64,000 bases of DNA from M269 sp964640795 (GCA_964640795.1 CAZXIN010000027.1:6380-70379); one strand, 5' to 3'. Positions 8,792 to 19,117 are shown, counted from the stretch's first letter. Program-made: numbers and translations. Notes: generated by a model from the letters alone, not told the origin.

Positions 8792-9154
8792 ATGCTATAT
8801 CGCTTATTGGGTTGGTTCTTCGTCGGCCTTGGTGGTATCGGTATTATTTTACCACTTTTGCCAACAACCCCATTTATCCTAGTTGCAGCTGGATGCTTTG
8901 CAAAATCGTCGCCACGATGCCATCAATGGCTACTTAACAATAGGGTATTTGGTCCCATCATAATTGATTGGCAGCAAAGCCGATGTATTTCTAAAAAAAC
9001 AAAAATCATTGCTGTTAGTAGTATTTTGGTCTTTGGTGGACATTCGGTGATATTTGCTATACCAACACTTTTATATAAGTTACTTGGGGCAATATTGATA
9101 CTGATTGGATTAATCAGTGTGCTACGTTTAAAAACCTGCCCTAATGACTCCTAA
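8792..9154 (+). CDS. YbaN family (DUF454) inner-membrane protein
   Basis: 120 aa. The N-terminal helix and motif GWFFVGLGGIGIILPLLPTTPF, then LVAAGCFAKSSPR and W-L-NNRVFGP, are the hallmark of DUF454/YbaN proteins. Three membrane helices. Function unknown in the family. Ribosome site TGAGGT is well placed before the ATG. Confidence 0.85.
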   Translation: MLYRLLGWFFVGLGGIGIILPLLPTTPFILVAAGCFAKSSPRCHQWLLNNRVFGPIIIDWQQSRCISKKTKIIAVSSILVFGGHSVIFAIPTLLYKLLGAILILIGLISVLRLKTCPNDS

Positions 9155-9283
9155 TTCAGGATCAGTTAGGGTGGTTTGCTTTTGCAGCGAATTGTTGACT
9201 TAGCTCACTCAATTTTTAAACCTACGGCTTGCGTAAAACACGTTTAAATTGAACGAACCCCATACACCAGAGCTCAGCAGCCT

Positions 9284-10255
9284 CTAGCTTACCTGCAGGT
9301 TATTACAACGTTTTTGGCCATACATCATCAAATCACTTTCTATTAATAATTCACTAATATCCTTTTGATTCTCAGGTTCAATATCTACAACACCATAACA
9401 AAAGGACAACGTATAATTTTTTTGATTTTGTTGATTATAACTTGCAACAGACTCGTTAAGCTCGGTCACCTTTTTCAGTGTATGGTTTTTCTCGGTATCG
9501 TTCAGCAATACAACAAACTCATCTCCGCCTATTCTGGCGAATAGGCCTGAATCTTCAAAGGCTTCTTTGAGAGAGTGAGAAAAAGCAGCTAACGCTTTGT
9601 CACCTTCATGATGACCATATTCATCATTAATTTGTTTAAACTTATCTAGGTCCAAAAAGAGTAACGAGGATTTTTTTCCGTATGTTTGGCAAGCTTGGAG
9701 GTTTCTCTCGGCCAGCAACAAAAACCCTGTCCGGTTAGTCATATTAGTCAAACAATCGGTTGTCGCTATTTGAAATGTGACTAGCTCTTTCTCAACCATG
9801 GTAGCTAAATCACGAAGAATCTCTTTTTCTTCAAGCGACAATCTTCGAGGAACTGTATCAATCAAGCACAACGTGCCTATTTTTACTCCAGCAATAGAGC
9901 GGATAGGACACCCCGCATAAAAGCGGATACTAGGCTCGTCGGTTACCAAAGGGTTATCAGCAAAACGCTCATCTTCTAGCGCATTCTCTATCACAAAAAT
10001 ATCGTCATCTAGAATGGCATGCCCACAAAAAGAAATATCCCGGTGTGTCTCAGAAGCGTCTAATCCCATGCTTGATTTAAACCACTGCCGCTCAGAATCA
10101 ACTAAACTCACTAAAGCAATAGGCACATTATATAAACGCTTTGCCATACGAGTAATACGATCGAACCGCTCTTCAGGCTTTGTGTCTAAAATATTCAAAG
10201 ACTTCAAAACACTGACTCGTGCTAATTCGTTTTGTGGAAATTCCGGGCTAATCAA
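9284..10255 (-). CDS. GAF-domain diguanylate cyclase
   Basis: Soluble 323-aa protein: a GAF sensor domain (about residues 25-160, including FCGHAILDDD and YAGCPIRS-like segments) followed by a GGDEF domain with intact FARIGGDEF and LDLDKFKQINDEYGH. It should make cyclic di-GMP from GTP. No membrane helix, so it senses a cytoplasmic signal through GAF. Starts at TTG with AAAGG a few bases upstream. The ligand is unknown. Confidence 0.87.
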   Translation of the reverse strand: MISPEFPQNELARVSVLKSLNILDTKPEERFDRITRMAKRLYNVPIALVSLVDSERQWFKSSMGLDASETHRDISFCGHAILDDDIFVIENALEDERFADNPLVTDEPSIRFYAGCPIRSIAGVKIGTLCLIDTVPRRLSLEEKEILRDLATMVEKELVTFQIATTDCLTNMTNRTGFLLLAERNLQACQTYGKKSSLLFLDLDKFKQINDEYGHHEGDKALAAFSHSLKEAFEDSGLFARIGGDEFVVLLNDTEKNHTLKKVTELNESVASYNQQNQKNYTLSFCYGVVDIEPENQKDISELLIESDLMMYGQKRCNNLQVS

Positions 10256-10461
10256 AACAACCTTTCTTTTGGCGCAGTACCAATCACTGTTAACTAAACA
10301 ACGAAGGATAATAACGTATTCAAAAGGAAATTTTGATTACCCATTAGTCTTATATCGAATTGGCCTTCTTATGCAGATAATTAAAGCTAACATATTAAAT
10401 GCGCAGGGCTCACCAACGCATATACATCATACATAGAAGAGAAATCTAGCCTCGGGTTTAG

Positions 10462-12434
10462 TTACTTCGCCTCAATAATAGCGACATAACCACCACCCGA
10501 TGCCAAACTTATAGGTAAATGGCTGGTGTTGGACACTTCTGTTTTTCCAATGTCTAGCGATTCAGCGTCTTTACCACTTCTATCACCATCAGCCCAATAA
10601 GAAACTTGGTATTCACCTTTACCTAAAAAATCCAATGGTAAAATCAAATCTCTTGATTGCCAGTTGGTCATTGCAGAAAGATACCACTTATCACCATGTC
10701 GACGAGCGACACTCAGCGATTGACCTACCTCAGCTTGCAATACGACGGTTTCATCCCAAGTGGTTGGCACCTCTCGCAGAAAGTCCATACTCGCTGGCTC
10801 TCTACGGTACTTAGTCGGTGTATCGGCTAACATCTGTAAAGGGCTTAAATAAGACACATACATAGCCAGCTGATGTGCGCGTGTTCCCAAACTTGCTGGA
10901 TTTTCAAAAGACAACCTGAAGTTTTCTGCATTGAAATTATCCATAGCACCAGGTGTGTAATCCATTGGCCCAACAACCATACGGATAAACGGCAATAACA
11001 CTGACATATCAGGGTTAGCATTACGACTCCATTTAGTTTGCTCTAACCCCATCACCGACTCTTGCGTTAAAACATTAGGATAGGTGCGCTGAAGGCCTGT
11101 TGGTTTAGAGCCACCATGAAAATCCACAAGCAGTTTTTGCTTTGCGGCCTGTTCGGCAACTGAGACACAAAAATCCATCATCACTTGATCATCACGCTGC
11201 ATAAAATCTACTTTTAAACCATCAACTTGCCATTTATCGAACGTTTTAAACGCTTTATCAAAATTTTGTTCCAGCGCAACTGATGTCATCCACAAAACAA
11301 CACCGACTCCTTTGGAGTGTGCGTATTTAACTAACTGTGGCATGTCAATCTCTGGAATAACCTTCAACAGGTCTGAGGCTCTGGCACACTCCATCCTTCA
11401 TCCAAAATGACATATTCAAGCCCATTACTTGAAGCAAAATCGATGTAGTTCTTGTAAGTTTCTTGATTAATTCCAGCTTTAAAATCAACATCCGTGATAT
11501 TCCAATGATTAAACCAATCCCAGGCAACTTTGCCCGGCTTTATCCAGTCCGTGTTTTCTATACGAGAAGGATCAGCCAACGTGTAAAGCAAGTTTGAATT
11601 CAGCAACCCTTTTGCATCAGTAACAACAAAAGCACGCCATGGGTATTGTCGTTTTCCTGTGGTCTTAGCCAAAAAACTCTCATACTCAGTCACCGTTAAA
11701 TCGCGGTCGCGTATCAGCTTAGTTTGCTTAGGGTAATGAGGGAATACTGCATAGATCTGTTTACTCTGCGTACCTTTAAACCAAAGTCCAGGGTATTGCT
11801 CCACATTGACGTCACTGACTAAAATAAATCGACCGTTTCCTCGATCGACTAATAGAGGCCCACTAGCCTGACTAACATTGGACAACACTTTAGAGGCCAG
11901 CTTATATTCAAACTGACTTTCTTGATGAGAGAAGAAGCCTTCTCCATTAGGCGACGGCCAATAAAGCTGATAGTCATTGGCAAAATTAAAGCCTAGTGTT
12001 TCAGCATTAACCACGACTTGCTTATCCGAAAACGATGTTTCCCATCGAAATGCCGCACCATCGTTAAAAACCCTTACTCTCACAGCACTTTTGTTAGTGA
12101 AAGTAACCAGTGTCTCATTCGCATGCTCTTTAATGATTGACCTGACCGTTGGTATTGTCGGCCTAATATCATTATCAATCGTTTGACGCTTAGTAGCCTT
12201 AACATTCGCTCCGCCAGGGTATTCTTCACCATCAATGGTTATCGAGATAGGCGTTCTATCAATAACCAATGTCCCTCTGTCATAAAGCTGATAGGTTAGT
12301 TGTCCCAATTCATAGCTCAATTCGAATTGCAGATGGTTATCCGGCGACTTCGTGAGATAAGTATCAGCCCAAACAACCGTTGTGTTGAGCATGAAGAAAA
12401 CGGTAAGAAATATGAAACCAAATACTTTACTCAT
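10462..12434 (-). pseudogene. Glycoside hydrolase family 97 (SusB-like alpha-glucosidase), frameshifted
   Basis: Two adjacent minus-strand frames (12434 to 11364 and 11394 to 10462) together encode one complete GH97 enzyme: a signal peptide, the N-terminal beta-sandwich, EYVILDEGWS at the start of the TIM barrel, then VIPEIDMPQLVKYAHSKGV, the TQESVMGLEQTKWSRN catalytic region and a C-terminal beta domain. The frame is lost within about 11369-11385. One extra base there would join WSVPEP directly to SDLLKV, and the total of 1973 bases is exactly one short of 658 codons. No slippery heptamer is visible, so this is a mutation or a sequencing error. The active enzyme would release glucose from starch-type oligosaccharides in the periplasm. 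The chosen start ATG (12434) has AAGGGG upstream. Confidence 0.85.
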
Positions 12435-12499
12435 GATGAACAATCCCCTTGTTACCTTTATAACAGTTAAGATTTTTATATGTTATATATGATAATTAA

Positions 12500-12811
12500 T
12501 CATTCTTCAATAAAGACCTCAAAGTGCTCTGACGTTGCATCATAAGAGTCAAGTGTTTTTGCAATTTCATCAGGTAAATAAGCGTGAGCACCAGGGTCGC
12601 CAGAGAAAGCTGTTACAGCGTCCATATCTTCCCAAAATGTCATCACGAGAATCTCTATTTGATCACTTTCGATTAGAATATTGCGGGCAAATTTACACCC
12701 TTGATAACCTTCACACTGCTTAAAGTAAGGCAAAACAATACTTTTGACACAACGCTGATAATCAGCTTCTTTATTCTCCGTTGTTTTTGCTCTCCAAGTT
12801 CTTATGATCAT
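12500..12811 (-). CDS. Antibiotic biosynthesis monooxygenase (ABM)-like protein
   Basis: 103 aa, matching the small ferredoxin-like dimeric ABM fold: IIRTWRAKTTENKEADY at the N-terminus, then a long helix and EILVMTFWEDMDAV, followed by HFEVFIEE. Such proteins are cofactor-free monooxygenases or simply stress-related dimers; the substrate is unknown. Ribosome site AGAGGA precedes the ATG. Single gene between the GH97 gene and the divergent hydrolase gene. Confidence 0.7.
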   Translation of the reverse strand: MIIRTWRAKTTENKEADYQRCVKSIVLPYFKQCEGYQGCKFARNILIESDQIEILVMTFWEDMDAVTAFSGDPGAHAYLPDEIAKTLDSYDATSEHFEVFIEE

Positions 12812-12963
12812 TTATACTTATCCTCTTAATAATTGTTCACTTATTAAAGCAGGTAGACACTGCCATCTCCAAATTTTTCTATCGTATTTCAAATACCTAG
12901 ATTACAATCAACTAACACACTGGCCATGCACTTCATGGAAAAATGCTAAATATAGGTTTCCCT

Positions 12964-13911
12964 ATGAGTAAATATTTCTTTCCCTTCTTTACACTACTAT
13001 TGATATTCATTTTAAATGGGTGTGGTACGGTCAAACATTTAGACCAGAAAGAAAAGCAAACATACAAAGAATTCAGAGCATCACAGAAGTCCTTTATGTC
13101 AAGTGATGGCAAGATTGGTTATGTCGATGTGGGTGACAGCGACAAAGTTATCCTGCTTTTACATGGTGTACCAAGCTCCTCATGGCTTTATCGTAAAATG
13201 TTTGATGGTTTAGTGAATGATGGCTATCGAGTCATTGCGCCAGACATGTTAGGTTTTGGCAATAGTGATAGCCCTGAGGGTTATGATGTCTATGCTCCAG
13301 AACAGCATGCTAAACGGATTCTTGAATTAATGGACTCTTTAGATATTGATTCATGGACACATGTTATGCATGACGCAGGGGGTGTTTGGACTTGGGCTTT
13401 AGTTGATCAAGCTCCCAATAAGTTCGATAACCTCATCATTCTCAACACCATTATTTTCGATGAAGGGTTTAATCCACCGGTGCGTATGGACAAAGGTCCA
13501 GCGGCCAAACTGGCAATGTCTTTGTACTCAAAACCGGCAACGTCAACGACATTACTCAATCAGTTATTTAGAGAAGGGTTGGAAGGAAACGCACTCACAG
13601 AAACAAGCTTTGTCGGTTTCCAAACACCACTGCTGGAAGGCAAAACTAAAGGGATGTATCAGTTCTTCACCAACACTTGTAATACCCTCCCTCCTTTCGA
13701 GTCTACACTGGCAAAATTAGATATCCCTGTCGCTGTTATATGGGGCAGTGACGACAGCATCTTGCAATGGCCACCGCAAAGCGAACACGTTATGAACATA
13801 CTGAATATTAAACAGAATGATGTGCATATTGTCGACGCTGGACACTTTCTGCAAGAAGAAGCTCCAGACACAGTAAATTCACACATTATCGAGTTTTTAG
13901 GCAACCACTAA
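12964..13911 (+). CDS. Lipoprotein alpha/beta hydrolase (haloalkane dehalogenase/epoxide hydrolase type)
   Basis: The start taken is ATG at 12964, which gives a compact signal peptide ending in the lipobox LNGC; an upstream ATG at 12943 would add seven residues. Seen: oxyanion motif LLHGVPSSSWLYRKM, a nucleophile elbow with Asp (MHDAGGVW) in place of Ser, acid in WGSDDSI and His in DAGHFLQEEAP. An Asp nucleophile points to the haloalkane dehalogenase and epoxide hydrolase branch. The Trp that usually follows Asp in dehalogenases is Ala here, so the substrate is uncertain. LysE-type gene 11 bases downstream, likely same operon. Confidence 0.75.
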   Translation: MSKYFFPFFTLLLIFILNGCGTVKHLDQKEKQTYKEFRASQKSFMSSDGKIGYVDVGDSDKVILLLHGVPSSSWLYRKMFDGLVNDGYRVIAPDMLGFGNSDSPEGYDVYAPEQHAKRILELMDSLDIDSWTHVMHDAGGVWTWALVDQAPNKFDNLIILNTIIFDEGFNPPVRMDKGPAAKLAMSLYSKPATSTTLLNQLFREGLEGNALTETSFVGFQTPLLEGKTKGMYQFFTNTCNTLPPFESTLAKLDIPVAVIWGSDDSILQWPPQSEHVMNILNIKQNDVHIVDAGHFLQEEAPDTVNSHIIEFLGNH

Positions 13912-13922
13912 AGGTATTTCCA

Positions 13923-14546
13923 ATGGCAATAGAGACTTATATTATTTTTCTACTGGCAACCATTGTTGTTGTCGTTTCTCCGGGGCCAGCAGCAATCTCA
14001 GTCACAACACAAGGGGCATCTCAAGGGTTCAGCAAGTCTTTATTTGGTGTATCGGGTGTTGCTACTGCAAATGTATTTTACTTTCTGTTATCTGCAACGG
14101 GTATTGCATCGCTGATATTAGCGTCAAACTTTGTATTTTCTATCATCAAATGGGTAGGGGTACTGTATTTGATTTACCTCGGCTTAACAGCCATATTCAG
14201 TCGCAGTAGCGGTCTAACCATTTCCCCAGAGAAAGCTAACAGGGAGAGTTCAGGAAAGCTTTTCTCACAAGGGTTTATTATTGAGCTAGCCAACCCCAAA
14301 GCACTATTATATTTCTCGTCATTATTGCCACAGTTTATCGATTTGAATGCTCCCCTAATCCTTCAAATGCTAATTATGGGAATGTCTTGCCTGATTGTTG
14401 ATTTAATTGCCTACAGTAGCTACGGCTATTTAGGTCATAGGATTGCTCAGGGCAGAATCAAGCCCGCTTTAATCAACATAATTAACCGCACAGCGGGTGG
14501 CTTTCTCATTTTTGCAGGCCTCCGTATGTCAACAATAGAGCGATAA
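13923..14546 (+). CDS. LysE/RhtB family amino-acid exporter
   Basis: 207 aa with about six hydrophobic helices. The N-terminal signature SPGPAAISVTTQGASQG and the mid-protein GFIIELANPKALLYF are typical of RhtB/LysE exporters, which pump out amino acids such as homoserine, threonine or lysine. The substrate cannot be assigned. Ribosome site AAAGG is close to the ATG. It follows the hydrolase gene by 11 bases. Confidence 0.88.
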   Translation: MAIETYIIFLLATIVVVVSPGPAAISVTTQGASQGFSKSLFGVSGVATANVFYFLLSATGIASLILASNFVFSIIKWVGVLYLIYLGLTAIFSRSSGLTISPEKANRESSGKLFSQGFIIELANPKALLYFSSLLPQFIDLNAPLILQMLIMGMSCLIVDLIAYSSYGYLGHRIAQGRIKPALINIINRTAGGFLIFAGLRMSTIER

Positions 14547-14622
14547 TCGAGGCTAATTCACACGTTCAGGTAGAGCTGTCCTTGTTAATTAACCTGATGT
14601 GATGTCATTGAAAACTAGATTT

Positions 14623-14658
14623 GGTAGCAACTAACAGCAAGGTCTGCTTGTTGCTACC
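14623..14658. terminator. Hairpin between convergent genes
   Basis: GGTAGCAAC (14623-14631) pairs perfectly with GTTGCTACC (14650-14658) between the converging LysE-type and YgiQ-type genes. No clear T-run on either side, so a bidirectional transcription stop is probable but not certain. Confidence 0.5.
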
Positions 14659-14740
14659 CTTATCGAACTCCGCACCTGTCCACTTAAATTCAATGCTTTT
14701 TCATTTTGCAAGCATCAGCTGAAAAGTAAAACTAACTCGC

Positions 14741-17047
14741 TTATTTAGTGCGCTTTTTACTAGAGCCTTTGTGAGTACTTTTCGCTTTATTATGAGGTTG
14801 ATTATCACTAAAACGCGTTAACGCCGGTTGTGATTTATTATTCGAACGTCCCCCTTTCCCCTTTGCGACAGCCTTATTGATTGACTTTTTCGCATAATCT
14901 TTATGCTGCTTACCTTTCAGCTCATTGCGACTTTCCGCAGGCACTAAGCACTTGGCTCCATTGCCAATTAAGTGAGCTTTACCCATTTCTTTGAGTGCCT
15001 TTCTGATCATAGGCCAGTTAGCTGGATCGTGATATCGCAAAAATGCTCTATGCAGGCGTCGGTGTATTTCACCTTTGGGTACTTCAACCTGTTCACTTTT
15101 ATGCGTGACTTTATGTATCGGATTTTTGTTGGTGTGATACATGGTCGTTGCATTTGCCATAGGCGATGGATAAAAATTCTGCACCTGATCTAGCTTAAAA
15201 TTTCTTTCTTTAAGCCAAAGCGCCAAGTTCAACATATCTATGTCTTCAGTACCAGGATGCGCAGAGATAAAATAAGGGATTAAGAATTGTTCTTTGCCAG
15301 CTTCTTTCGTGTATTTCTCGAAAAGCTCTTTGAATCGATCATAAGTGCCCATACCGGGCTTCATCATTTTATCGAGAGGGGCTTTTTCTGTGTGCTCTGG
15401 CGCAATCTTTAAGTAGCCACCGACATGGTGCATGACCAGCTCACGTACATAGTTTGGGTCCTCTATCGCTAAGTCATAGCGCACACCTGATGCGATTAAT
15501 ACTTTCTTAATGCCATCCACTTTTCGAGCTTTTTTGTATAATTCAACTGTCGGCGTCTGATCCGTGTCCAGATGCCCACAAATATCAGGCCACACACAAG
15601 ACAAGCGTCGGCAAGTCTGTTCGGCCTTAGGGCTTTTGCAGCGCAATTTATACATATTCGCTGTAGGCCCACCAAGATCAGAGATAACACCGGTAAAACC
15701 AGGCACTTTGTCCCGGATTTGTTCGATTTCTTTAATAATCGACTCTTCAGACCGGCTCTGTATAACACGCCCTTCATGCTCTGTTATAGAGCAAAAAGTA
15801 CAGCCACCAAAACACCCTCGCATAATATTGACCGACGTTTTAATCATGTCATAAGCAGGTATTTTAGCTTTACCATAGCTGGGGTGAGGAACACGTGCAT
15901 AAGGTAAATCAAATACCGCATCCATCTCTTCTGTTTCCAGTGGGAAAGCAGGCGGGTTTATCCATACCATCCTATCGCCATGGCGCTGAGCTAAGGCTCT
16001 TGCGCAACCGGGGTTAGTTTCTTGGTGTAATATTCGAGATGTATGTGCGTAATGTGTTTTCTCCGCTCGAACAACATCATAGGGTGGTAATAAAACGTAG
16101 GTTTTATCCCAGGGTTTACGTCTTTGGGTTTTGGATGTAAAAGGCTGAACAACTATGGGTTTAGCTTTTTGGTCATCAGACGTTGCCTTTTCCTCCCCCT
16201 CTTTAGCAATAGCACATTTATCTTCAATATATTCATAGGGGCTAGGAATAGGATCTATTTTTCCAATCACATCAACATGTGTCGAATCCACCCCTTGCCA
16301 TTCAGGTAACGGCGCTTTACGAATAACTGCCGTTCCTCGAATATCTTGCATTTGTTCGATAGTTTCACCTGCAGCAAAACGATGAGCCATTTCAATGAGA
16401 GGTCGTTCAGCATTACCAAACATCAACATGTCAGCTTTAGAGTCAAATAACACTGACCGACGAACTTTATCTGACCAATAGTCATAATGCGCAATACGAC
16501 GAAGACTTGCTTCAATACCACCAATCACAACAGGCTTTTTATAAGCTTCTTTACAACGCTGAGTATAAACAGTTACAGCCCTATCTGGGCGTCTACCACC
16601 TTCATTATTAGGTGTGTAAGCATCATCGTGTCGGAGTTTTCGATCGGCCGTATATCGATTGATCATCGAATCCATGTTACCTGCCGTTACACCAAAGAAT
16701 AAGTTTGGTTCACCCAGTTGCATAAAATCATCTTTACTCTGCCAATTGGGCTGCGAAATGATGCCAACTCTAAATCCCTGTGACTCCAATACTCGACCAA
16801 TAACGGCCATACCAAAACTAGGGTGATCAACATAAGCGTCGCCGGTCACAATAATAATATCGCAACTGTCCCACCCTAAAATATCCATTTCTTTACGAGA
16901 CATAGGTAAAAATGGTGCAGGATCAAAACAGGAGGCCCAGTACTTGGGGTAGGAGAACAGCCCTCTCTCAGCCTTCATTCGCTGAACAGGCTTAGCTGTT
17001 TTTCGCATAACTGCTTGAGGGTTAACGATTTGTGGTTCCGATGGCAT
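14741..17047 (-). CDS. YgiQ family radical SAM protein
   Basis: 768 aa. N-terminal segment (about 45-130) with GWDSCDIIIVTGDAYVDHP, typical of the UPF0313/YgiQ family, then the radical SAM cluster motif CFGGCTFC at about residues 410-418 (CxxxCxxC binding the 4Fe-4S cluster), and a basic, low-complexity C-terminal tail rich in Lys and Asn. The family is widespread and the reaction unknown; nucleic-acid or ribosome-related modification is sometimes suggested by the tail but is inference. Monocistronic by position. Confidence 0.9.
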   Translation of the reverse strand: MPSEPQIVNPQAVMRKTAKPVQRMKAERGLFSYPKYWASCFDPAPFLPMSRKEMDILGWDSCDIIIVTGDAYVDHPSFGMAVIGRVLESQGFRVGIISQPNWQSKDDFMQLGEPNLFFGVTAGNMDSMINRYTADRKLRHDDAYTPNNEGGRRPDRAVTVYTQRCKEAYKKPVVIGGIEASLRRIAHYDYWSDKVRRSVLFDSKADMLMFGNAERPLIEMAHRFAAGETIEQMQDIRGTAVIRKAPLPEWQGVDSTHVDVIGKIDPIPSPYEYIEDKCAIAKEGEEKATSDDQKAKPIVVQPFTSKTQRRKPWDKTYVLLPPYDVVRAEKTHYAHTSRILHQETNPGCARALAQRHGDRMVWINPPAFPLETEEMDAVFDLPYARVPHPSYGKAKIPAYDMIKTSVNIMRGCFGGCTFCSITEHEGRVIQSRSEESIIKEIEQIRDKVPGFTGVISDLGGPTANMYKLRCKSPKAEQTCRRLSCVWPDICGHLDTDQTPTVELYKKARKVDGIKKVLIASGVRYDLAIEDPNYVRELVMHHVGGYLKIAPEHTEKAPLDKMMKPGMGTYDRFKELFEKYTKEAGKEQFLIPYFISAHPGTEDIDMLNLALWLKERNFKLDQVQNFYPSPMANATTMYHTNKNPIHKVTHKSEQVEVPKGEIHRRLHRAFLRYHDPANWPMIRKALKEMGKAHLIGNGAKCLVPAESRNELKGKQHKDYAKKSINKAVAKGKGGRSNNKSQPALTRFSDNQPHNKAKSTHKGSSKKRTK

Positions 17048-17148
17048 GCTGAACTCGATGGTGGACTAACTAAAACTCGGCGAGTATAGCAAAATTTACT
17101 GAACTAATCAGAATGACAAACAACGTCTATTAATGACTATGATTAGTA

Positions 17149-17439
17149 TTAAGCACCTTGTGAAACAACATAAATTTTGACTGCCAACGCAAAAACGCCA
17201 AAGAAAATAACCGTTTTCATCGTTGCCAATATATAAACAGGCAACATCTTCATCTTGAGTGCATTTTTCCATATGAAGACATAAGAAGTTAACCCAACAA
17301 ACAACCCGAAATACAAAATATGTCTGCCAAATTGCAGATAGAAGTTAGTAGTCGCCGGAAAGAAAAATAAAACAGATACTAACGTACAAATGCCACATGC
17401 CAGCAACCAAAGTCTCTGCTCGTTTACATTGATTTTCAT
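17149..17439 (-). CDS. Small membrane protein of unknown function, 96 aa
   Basis: Three hydrophobic helices (LWLLACGICTLVSVLFFF, ILYFGLFVGLTSYVFIW and VIFFGVFALAVKIYVV) with short polar links. No family recognised. It follows yjjX by 21 bases on the same strand, so it is probably cotranscribed. Confidence 0.6.
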   Translation of the reverse strand: MKINVNEQRLWLLACGICTLVSVLFFFPATTNFYLQFGRHILYFGLFVGLTSYVFIWKNALKMKMLPVYILATMKTVIFFGVFALAVKIYVVSQGA

Positions 17440-17460
17440 TAGTCATATTCTCTGTTAGCT

Positions 17461-18006
17461 TTATCCCGAAAAGAACTCAGGGTGTAGGAAAGGAGCTAAA
17501 GCCAATACCAATGCCTGCGTATAATTACTTTGTCGTGTTGCCACATTATTGGTTAACAAACTGATAGCTCCGCCTTTTTGCTTGATGTTGTCAGTATTGA
17601 ACAACCTATCCATCACATGCCCTAACTCCTCACCGGATTGCAATGCTTCATATACACTCATAGGAAGTGGTAACAATGCTCCCCGTCCAATAGAAGGTTC
17701 CTTTTTAGCGTCGGTAACGATCGCAACATATGCAAAAGTTGCGGGGCCAAAATCAAACAAATGGACACCACCTTCCATCGCCATGTAATAGTCCGCTTGA
17801 TAATTCTCTTTGCAGTACTGGACACGATTAATCGCACCGAGCTTTGTTTGTTCCTCAGTCATTGGTTGATCGGGCACACCAGACGGCGCATTTTCACCAG
17901 TACTTTCAACGTCAGTATCAGCAAAAATAAGAGACAGCGCCTCTTTTGCTGCATTCACTTTTACCGGATTCCTTGATCCGACAATGATACTCAATTCTTT
18001 TCGCAT
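17461..18006 (-). CDS. yjjX: Inosine/xanthosine triphosphatase (non-canonical purine NTP phosphatase)
   Basis: 181 aa, matching YjjX in length and in the N-terminal nucleotide-binding motif GSRNPVKVNAAKEAL, with MTEEQTKLGAINR and YYMAMEGGV later. It removes ITP and XTP formed by deamination, protecting nucleic acids. Soluble. First gene of a two-gene unit with the 96-aa membrane protein. Confidence 0.88.
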   Translation of the reverse strand: MRKELSIIVGSRNPVKVNAAKEALSLIFADTDVESTGENAPSGVPDQPMTEEQTKLGAINRVQYCKENYQADYYMAMEGGVHLFDFGPATFAYVAIVTDAKKEPSIGRGALLPLPMSVYEALQSGEELGHVMDRLFNTDNIKQKGGAISLLTNNVATRQSNYTQALVLALAPFLHPEFFSG

Positions 18007-18088
18007 ACAGCCCCTTTTTACTACTTCAACTTATTCCAATCCGGATTGATATTATGCGTGTTCATTCATATTCGGTTATTTTAAGCAT

Positions 18089-18118
18089 AAAAAAACCGAC
18101 ATGATAAGTGTCGGTTTT
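18089..18118 (-). terminator. Rho-independent terminator after the DinB-like gene
   Basis: Perfect 10-bp stem AAAACCGACA/TGTCGGTTTT with a 7-base loop. Read on the minus strand it ends in a run of seven T, as expected for a terminator 38 bases beyond the DinB-like stop codon. Confidence 0.85.
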
Positions 18119-18155
18119 CACATTAAAACAATGTAGAGTAAAGCTAATACACAGC

Positions 18156-18668
18156 CTAGTTAGCTGCTGTTGCTTCTCTTCTATAAGTTGCTGTCGCTGG
18201 CGCTACACCAAACGATTCTTCATTCTTACCGCCTTGCAATGAGCGTATTATTGCAAGCAAAGAGTAATGATGAATAGCATGACTAGCAACAAACATTAAT
18301 TCTCTGCCCAGACTAGACCCACAAGTAACAGTTTGCTCAGCATTAATACTAACTTCTGATTTAACCATTATTGTCTTGTCCATATCCTGAACACTGATTT
18401 GACGCAACCAACTCTCAATATCCTTCCAAGCTGCTAAAGCTTGCTGAGGATCATTTTCCACGTCGGAATCACGATTCCGAAGATTATAGTCAACTTCTCC
18501 CGTGACCATGCCATGACGTAACGCTTGATAGTGATCAACAATGTGGCGCATATGCGCACCCGCTGAGCTGCTAAAATGCGGCTTGATAACTTGTTGATAT
18601 TCAAATTGGCTTAGTTCACATAAAAAGGCTTTTGCCTGCTCTATGATTTCTAGTTGACTCGAGATCAT
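18156..18668 (-). CDS. DinB-like four-helix protein
   Basis: 170 aa, helical, with histidines spaced as in DinB/YfiT metal-binding bundles: SAGAHMRHIVDHY near residue 37-48 and SHAIHHYSLL near 130. DinB-superfamily members include metal-dependent thiol transferases and stress proteins; no substrate can be named. Monocistronic, ended by the strong terminator at 18089-18118. Confidence 0.65.
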   Translation of the reverse strand: MISSQLEIIEQAKAFLCELSQFEYQQVIKPHFSSSAGAHMRHIVDHYQALRHGMVTGEVDYNLRNRDSDVENDPQQALAAWKDIESWLRQISVQDMDKTIMVKSEVSINAEQTVTCGSSLGRELMFVASHAIHHYSLLAIIRSLQGGKNEESFGVAPATATYRREATAAN

Positions 18669-19117
18669 CTGCTTCCCAGATTGATTTTACCAATGCAAAA
18701 AGACCTGCTTTTAAATGAATTAATTTCACCTAAAACACACCTGATGCAGGTTTACGTTAATTAAAACACCGCTCTTAAACCAACATTTATTGATGTAAGA
18801 ACTGGCGTTGTAAAACACTTGCTACAATACTTTCCTGCATATTCTAACCGCTTGTAAGCACAGATAAAAGCCTGAATTTGAATCTACACTGTAACAATTG
18901 TCTCACTTCCAGCATAAAGTAGGCCATATATTAAGCAGCACTACTCTCCCAAACCGCGACAGTCCTCAATTCTAGTGCTCACAACATCGCAGTTTCTTTA
19001 ATGCCGCGACATTATAGCGAAGATCTATATTTACACTCATTTATTGATAAAAATATTGATTTCAATCAAAAACACTTTATACTTTCAATAAATTCTGAAA
19101 CTTCAAAAGGTATAGAA
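18669..19117. other. Divergent promoter region, about 450 bases
   Basis: Lies between the DinB-like gene (minus) and the GbsR-type gene (plus). Contains the FNR/ANR box and TATACT -10-like element described separately. The part 18669-19000 is AT-rich with no convincing gene or RNA. Confidence 0.5.
19056..19069 (+). promoter_or_regulatory. FNR/ANR binding site upstream of the regulator-cydAB unit
   Basis: TTGATTTCAATCAA is a perfect match to the FNR/ANR consensus TTGAT-N4-ATCAA. It lies 49 bases before the chosen regulator start, with TATACT at 19078-19083 as a possible -10. With that -10 the site would sit near -27, a position more typical of repression; with a start site further downstream it would act as an activator site. 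Oxygen control of the downstream bd oxidase genes is the natural reading. Confidence 0.75.

Noticed and set aside
10014..10436. 140-codon reading frame on the plus strand
   Set aside because: Most of it is antisense to the GAF-GGDEF gene, with no ribosome site or recognisable domain.
11360..11400. Programmed frameshift in the GH97 gene
   Set aside because: No slippery heptamer or shift-promoting structure is visible, and GH97 enzymes are not known to use recoding.
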